From positions 14,861,322 through 14,925,321 of the forward strand of contig OX365955.1 in NCBI GenBank assembly GCA_947247005.1: a stretch of DNA of 64,000 nucleotides. Reading direction: 5' to 3'. Below, one piece after another: positions 58,049 to 64,000 of the stretch (its first letter is position 1; each line of letters opens with the position of its first letter). A program made the translations under genes and the position numbers. The stretch is from Spisula solida. Taxonomy: Eukaryota; Mollusca; Bivalvia; Venerida; Mactridae. A model generated the notes under the pieces. It saw only the letters and a program-made list of their open reading frames with translations, did no database searches and was not told where the DNA came from.

Positions 58049-58489
58049 GTGGCACAGTCAAAGAAAACTAGTCGTTCACTGTATATGACTGAAAATGTTG
58101 TACATTCCAATTTAACAAAAATACACATATTTGCATACATGCAGTAGTCATTTCATAATGAATAATTAGAACTTAGCAGATCACGACATTTTACAAGTTG
58201 GTTTTCGCGCCATCCTCAATATACCGAACCACAACTGGCCTCTATCTTGAGATACAACCAAACATATTTACTCTGTCCCTAACCTGTATATATGTCTTCA
58301 TAAACCATAAATAAAATAAAATAGGACAAACTCCAGAATCATTCATGGATGTTCCATAATGATGCCGCCCAATTAGTATGTAGCCGAAATTATACGACCA
58401 GTGTAGCTAGGCTATTTTGTTTCAGATCACCTGTTAATATATCTGGACAACGATATATATGTGTATAAAGATGACTTATACACCAGTCA

Positions 58490-58752
58490 ATTGAACCCCC
58501 AAACCCGGGGGAAAGCCAGGCAACAGTCCCATGTTTTTACCTTTCCGATGTCCCCACACTGCTGGGTGAGTGCTTTGGTTTTAGTTTCGCGCAAAAATAT
58601 CGGGGAAATATAGCCTTGAGGCATAGGGCAGGACAATTTATTGGGTTTCAACATCTATATGGCCCTGTGGTAGGGATTTTACCCGAGGTTTGCAAAATGC
58701 AAAAGTAAAAATCCCATCTATTTCTCGGGGTGCGGGGCCTTGGCTTCAAAAG
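58490..58752. mobile_element. MITE, inverted copy of the element upstream of gene A
   Basis: Reads TTGAACCCCCAAACCCGGGG ... CGGGGCCTTGGCTTCAA, the reverse complement orientation of 6775-7051, with shared internal blocks. Confidence 0.8.
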
Positions 58753-59493
58753 ACTGGTTCATTATATCACAGAATAAGTTTGGAATTAAAATTAGTATAG
58801 TTTGTACATTTATTTCACGGCCTACACCATGTAGACCTTCGATGGAAAGGTCAACCTCCGGTAATTTAGCATGCTAGAAATCACACTTGCAGTGTGTAAT
58901 TTGATGACAGTCAGTGGCAATCAAATAGATCTGTGTGTTACTTCAAAGCTACAATTTTAAAAAATAATGATACTGGCCTGTTTCTTCAGATATAATGGAA
59001 AACAGAATACATTTATTATAGTTTTCAAAAATCACACTAGATCTTTAAATACAAAGCATAATTATAACATGTGTACTGGATGGATGCATTGGGTGATGTA
59101 ATCTGTATTGTTAGGGGAACGTCTGTCTGAATCACAGAATAATACAAGTACATGTATATGGCAAAAAGGACACATTCAATTTTTTGCTGCTTTTTATGTT
59201 TTTAACATTTGATTACACAAAATGTATTTTGTAGTCGCAAAAACAGCGAATTGTGTGGAGTGTTTTAGTTGTTTATTCCCGTGTATAGAATTGTACAATG
59301 CAAACGGTAATTCAAATTAACCGTTCAACGATTGAAATATTTTATGTTTTAATTTAAATGCATAAATAAACAACATGATTTGTTTTAATGATTTGTACTT
59401 TTAAACTGATTAATTTCCATGTTATAAATTACATTTATGCAATAGGAATTCAAAATGCGACAAATAATTTTTCAAGTTTCCTCCAAATATCGA

Positions 59494-59725
59494 GAAGATG
59501 TCGACTCCCTGTGGCAATAATACCTGGCTCACTTATCCAATCAGATTGCTTTTCGATGATCGGCCGGCGTACTTCTTGACTTTTCGGACCGGATGGAAAT
59601 CGGGTAATGTTGGACAAAATCAAGGCGTGGTTTAGTGACAACAGTTTGTCGGTGACCATCCGATAACCGGTCGATGTTCACTCCATTAACATTGTCCGTC
59701 ATCTGGATGATTTGTGAACGAGATG
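59494..59725. mobile_element. Second, shorter copy of the CTGGGTCACACATC MITE
   Basis: Starts GAGAAGATGTCGACTCCCTG and ends CCGTCATCTGGATGATTTGT. About 100 bp of the middle present in the 57.7 kb copy is absent. Confidence 0.75.
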
Positions 59726-61770
59726 ATTCTTACAATACCATATAGCGCTTCATGCAGCACTTTGAAATTGACGTGCTTCACAATTCATTAATAGCTCGCC
59801 ATTAAATTTTGTATATTTGGCAAGAGTTAACGATATGTCATCAAACTGAAATTCTTCTCCATTGCTTATAATTTTAAATCATTATGTTTTTATGGTAAAC
59901 ATAGTAACGGTCAACGGATGTAGAAAATATAACTATACCGGATTAAATCAACGTTGACGTCACGCACGCATCAACGTTTTGATAAAAAATGTGTATACAC
60001 TATCTATATGTGGCACACGCTTTTATTGTTTTGGAACGGAATACATAAAATAATAAAATTAGATAGGTTTTCAATGTTTATTATTTCACTAGCTTTAAGC
60101 GTGTAAGTGGCGGGTATGAACATTCAGACCACTAAAAGACGAACTGAAGACCATCAGTGATACGTGACTGCAAAACTACTACAAAACTGTAGTATGTACG
60201 GGACATGTATCACAATTGGCGGATGACCTGGTTGTACGAAAACGGACAGCTGTGCATACTATCATGAAAAACCGCGACGATCTTAATTCATCAAAGTTAA
60301 GAGCCCGATGGGTTCCCGGGCTTATCTCTACGGAAGAAAAGGCTACAAGTGTAACAACCTCTAAAATGCGTTCAAGCGAATGCATGACGTCGTGCGTCTA
60401 CCGAGTTTAGTTGTTACTTGTACTGTGTAGAATGCTTGTTGTGTGTGTTTCCTTCGTGATTTCTTCATGAAACTTTCAGGAATTGTCACAAATAGATAAA
60501 TCTTTAAGCTAATAAATTTTCAAATGTATCCTTTGAGTGGTTTTGGTTAATACGAAATCTTTCCGGACATCCCTGGTACATACATGCAGTTTGTGACAGC
60601 TTAGATAGATTTAACCATAACGTGCCAATCAATTCAACCGCATCATATTTAATAAAATAATTCACTGATAACATTTTATTCAATATTTCTAGTGTAAGCG
60701 TACGGGACGACGTTTACTAATTGACAATCAAACAAACGCGCCACTTACACACGCGTATCATCGGAAATGACGTGACGTCAAAACATGTTTGGCACCAGCT
60801 GATTTTTGACGTTTTGACGTTGGCAGCGAAAGGGTTAATGAAGGGGAGATAAAAATTCCAGGTTGCTAAGGAAATTTTGACCGCCATTTTGGAATGCGTA
60901 GAAAAACTAAACACAGAACGCCGGAAGCCTAAAATCGGTAAAATAACTGCTTACAAGATTGAAGTACTTGTTTTAAGCAAGGAAAACTGTTTTTTACACA
61001 TAATTAACGTATCTATATAATGAACTCAACTTTCGATGCTGATTTTCATCATAAACGAAGCGGATCCGAATTGGTTCGTACCCAAATTATTGTCAACTAT
61101 TTTGAAAAATATTTATTTTCAACCAACTAACCATTTAATAACCAACACTCATTCTGTAAAAGATGACCATGTTACTAATACTGGAGGACAACACTGTCTA
61201 TTGCTGTTGTGTCAATAGCATGAGAATTGATCAGAATTTCTTTTATTATTGTTTTGGAAGAAAATCGCTCAAATTATAACAAACAAACAAATCCTTAGTG
61301 GATATTGGCCCTGCGATATCATTAATTATGGTTTTAATTTGAAGTCCCATTTAATGATTTTGGCTTTTCACTTATCACATAACCTGCGGTCCAGGAGTGC
61401 CGTAAAGCCTAGTCCTACAAATACGACTTTCGGTTTGGTTTTTAACATTTGGCCTTTCGTTTTCAAACCGATCTGCCAATCATCAAAGTAACTCAGTATT
61501 CATCACGTCTAGATTTCTGGACTACCGTAAAGCCGTGCCGTAAATATCGTTCGGCACTCATAGACTGTGCAATAAATATTTAAATTAGCTTGACGTGACG
61601 TTAGCCAATCCATGCATTGATCTGTCAATGACGTCAGGATAAAATCAACGTCACCAAGACGTCGCGCTCATTGTACCGCTGAATTTTGGCTGAAACAAAT
61701 GCAGCGTACATCATCCTTCAGAACAATAATGTGCATTTTTTAAGGTTATGTGATAAATAGAATCTTACAT
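59726..61770. other. Intergenic, no gene recognised
   Basis: Several TGACGTCA-like and GACGT-rich strings (about 59953, 60774, 61590, 61630) and a CCGCCATTTTGG string at 60883 occur. ORFs of 60-80 codons overlap on both strands and are not convincing. Confidence 0.4.
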
Positions 61771-61771
61771 T

Positions 61772-61884
61772 CGTGCTCATTACATACGAGTTTTATTAAA
61801 CTCTTCGACAAAAACAATATGACACTCGGCTTCATATCATTTTGTCCACTTGTTTAATAAAACTCGTATGTAATGAGCACTCAT
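61772..61884. mobile_element. Hairpin element
   Basis: GTGCTCATTACATACGAGTT TTATTAAAC (61774) is mirrored exactly by GTTTAATAAAACTCGTATGT AATGAGCAC (61853), with a 50-bp loop that itself contains GACA/TGTC symmetry. Confidence 0.9.
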
Positions 61885-63009
61885 GCAAGATCCTCTATAT
61901 ATGATAAAAGTTGATGTGACAGTGTAAAGCCCCAGTCCAAAGATTTTTTTTCATATGCCTCTATATACAATATATGTTGTGAATGCAAAGTCCAATAATG
62001 TACTGTACATGTATGAACACTATAAATAAGAAGAAGTACAGTTGTCCCAAGACCATTCAAAGAACACACCGTTAAGGTCAGTGTTGGTTGATCTGCATTA
62101 AACAAAGTTTCTGTCGTGTTGGTCAGTGTTCATCCGTCGCTCTGCTGTGACTACATGTACATGACAGTGTTAAGCTGCCGTATGACCACCGGTGTGATGA
62201 TCTGTAACACTGCCGTCATTAGAGCTGTCATTGATAGGAAGCGATATTGATGTATCGACAGTATATTATGTTTTCACGTTTAAAATTTGAAAAAAGAATA
62301 ATTTATAAATACACTCTTGCTATATGCTGCCAATTGGCTGGCCCAATGACCATAAAATTTTGGATTCCGGAAAAGGGTTTTATCCCGTAAAGTCAATATC
62401 GAGAATTGCAGTGGTATTTGACCATATCTACAATAGTTAACATTGTGACTGGCTTAACTTTAATATGTAACACTTAACTTTTACTACCGGCTGGTGGGGT
62501 AATGCACGTGTCGACTGGCAATACAGCTTACACTTAAAAAAAGAACATGCATTGTCCGTCGACAGCCATTAAAATAAATAAGTGAAGATGCCCGTCAAGG
62601 TTTTTAAGTTGGTCAATTTTGCTTAGAGTTATTCAAACATGTATACTATTTTTTGGATACTGACCGACATGATTGTTAATTTTTTTAGGATACTGGCCAA
62701 CATGATTGTGGATAAAAACCAACATTACCAATTGAAATATTGCCAATTGGATTCTCTGTTAGAAAATTGTGAAATCGTCTCCGCTCTGTAACTTCGTCAT
62801 TTCTTATTGGATATTTATAATATTTGGTACGTTTGTTCACCACATCAAGATGATGTGTCATGCACAAAACCCAGGTCCCTAACTCAAAGGTTCTGTTCAA
62901 AGCAATTACAAACTTGTTTCAAATTATTTCATTTGCATATATTTATACTTAGGTGTCTGATTACAGCTTTTAGCGGGGGCATCCGTGTCCTGTGGACACA
63001 TTTTTAGTT

Positions 63010-63305
63010 AAATATTTTTATGCCCCCGTATCGATAGATCGGGAGGCATATAGTGATTCACCTGTCCGTCCGTTCGTCCGTCCGTCCGTCCTGGTTAACC
63101 CAAATTGACCGTTTCTTCTAGCATCATTATGGCTTGCTACAAAGCTTCCAAACTTGCATGGATGTTGTATATGAACACTCTCCACACACCTGTATCACCT
63201 GACCCCATTTTGACCTTCACCTTGACCTAATTTTGGACTTAGACTGATTTATGGACAAGGCTTCCACAGGGGGCATAAGCGTTTATTGAACGCAGTCTTG
63301 TTTTC
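63010..63305 (-). mobile_element. TCCG-rich bivalve-type repeat with GGGGGCAT ends
   Basis: Left ATGCCCCCGTATCGATAGAT, a (TCCG)n run at 63065-63090, then right CACAGGGGGCATAAGCGTTT. ATGCCCCC and GGGGGCAT form the inverted ends. Non-coding. Confidence 0.8.
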
Positions 63306-63424
63306 AGCTATATTTGGTAAGTTAATACAGGTAAACTTAACACATGTATCTAAATGTGGAAAATTCACCGGGAATGGGAACAGTGAATTATGGGGACCAG
63401 GCTAAACGCTGTGAGCATGTCTTG

Positions 63425-63870
63425 AATGGTGCCAAATTGCATTTCTAATTTAAAAAGGGGACATAATTTCAACATATATTTGATAGAGTTACCTTTTCAT
63501 GTGGAGGTCATTGCGTTATGATGGTGATAAAGTATGCAAAGTATCAAAGATACATGTGAATGCACTTTGATGATTTAAGAGGTTAAAATTGTGTACATAA
63601 ACTGTAAACGTTTGTATGTCTAAGTCCATAAGTCCAAATGTGGCATAACATTCAACAACATGCTTGATAGAGTGTAGATGTTGGGGTCAAGACGGTTGAC
63701 GAGTATGCAAAGTATCACAGCAATATGAACATGCACTTAGATATTATAGGTTAAACCTTGAACGTAAACTTACACATTTGCACTAAGATGAAAAAGGGAC
63801 ATATTTTCCAATAAATACTTCATAGAGTTATTTACTCCTACGTATGTGTTGGGGACATCCCATTATTCTT
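63425..63870. repeat. Degenerate tandem repeat, about 180-bp units
   Basis: Three diverged units share GGGACATAATTTCAACATAT-type starts, TTGATAGAGTTA or TTGATAGAGTGT, GTATGCAAAGTATCA and ATGCACTT. Flanking strings near 62660-62735 and 63930-64000 (CAACATGATTGTGGATAAAA and its complement) are inverted, so one larger element may span 62.65 kb to the window end. Confidence 0.65.
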
Positions 63871-64000
63871 CCAATAGTGAAGCTAAATATTAAGCCCACA
63901 CTGCAGTGCATCAATGAAAAATCAATGTTGGTCAGTATCCACTTTAAAAGATAAATCATGTTGCTTTTTATCCACAATCATGTTGGTTTTTATCCATTTT

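Overview
The window looks like nuclear DNA of an animal, most likely a bivalve mollusc. It is AT-rich, its genes are split by GT-AG introns, and it is packed with short non-autonomous elements, tRNA-derived SINEs, hairpin elements and GGAC-rich repeats of the kind common in bivalve genomes. The bivalve placement is inference; no marker gene fixes the species.

Only two host genes can be supported. Both encode SLC1-family (glutamate/neutral amino acid transporter fold) proteins. Gene A lies on the + strand (coding 7213-18098, 11 coding exons, 506 aa). Gene B lies on the - strand (coding 52860-20086, 11 coding exons, 488 aa). They are convergent, with 2.0 kb between stop codons. All ten intron positions and phases agree, so they are an inverted paralogous pair. 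Both proteins keep the SLC1 scaffold, but the NMDGT motif is GRAGS or GRSGS, the TM8 aspartate of the Na1 site is glutamine, and the serine-rich HP1 tip is rewritten. This suggests a divergent SLC1 lineage with altered or lost sodium coupling, and is the most biologically interesting signal here.

Layout: 1-940, a 31-33 bp minisatellite. 940-7.2 kb, dispersed repeats, a GGAC-rich element and a MITE just before gene A. 7.2-18.1 kb, gene A with small introns. 18.1-20.1 kb, the convergent 3' region with a pogo-like MITE. 20.1-52.9 kb, gene B, three times longer because its introns hold SINEs, MITEs, a 10.4 kb inverted repeat (32891-43280, intron 2), a 70 bp satellite (45.0-46.7 kb, intron 1), two LINE fragments with reverse transcriptase sequence and a 740 bp MITE. 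52.9-64 kb, intergenic DNA with SINEs, MITEs, hairpins and a GGAC/TCCG-rich element; no gene could be supported there.

The large inverted repeat contains a readable insertion history. A SINE is present in both arms and so predates the arm duplication. A 740 bp MITE and a 2.2 kb GGAC-type element sit only in the right arm and so came later. The latter was itself split by a 1.3 kb TIR element at a TA target. Because it lies in intron 2 of gene B, the primary transcript should be able to fold into dsRNA of about 3.4 kb.
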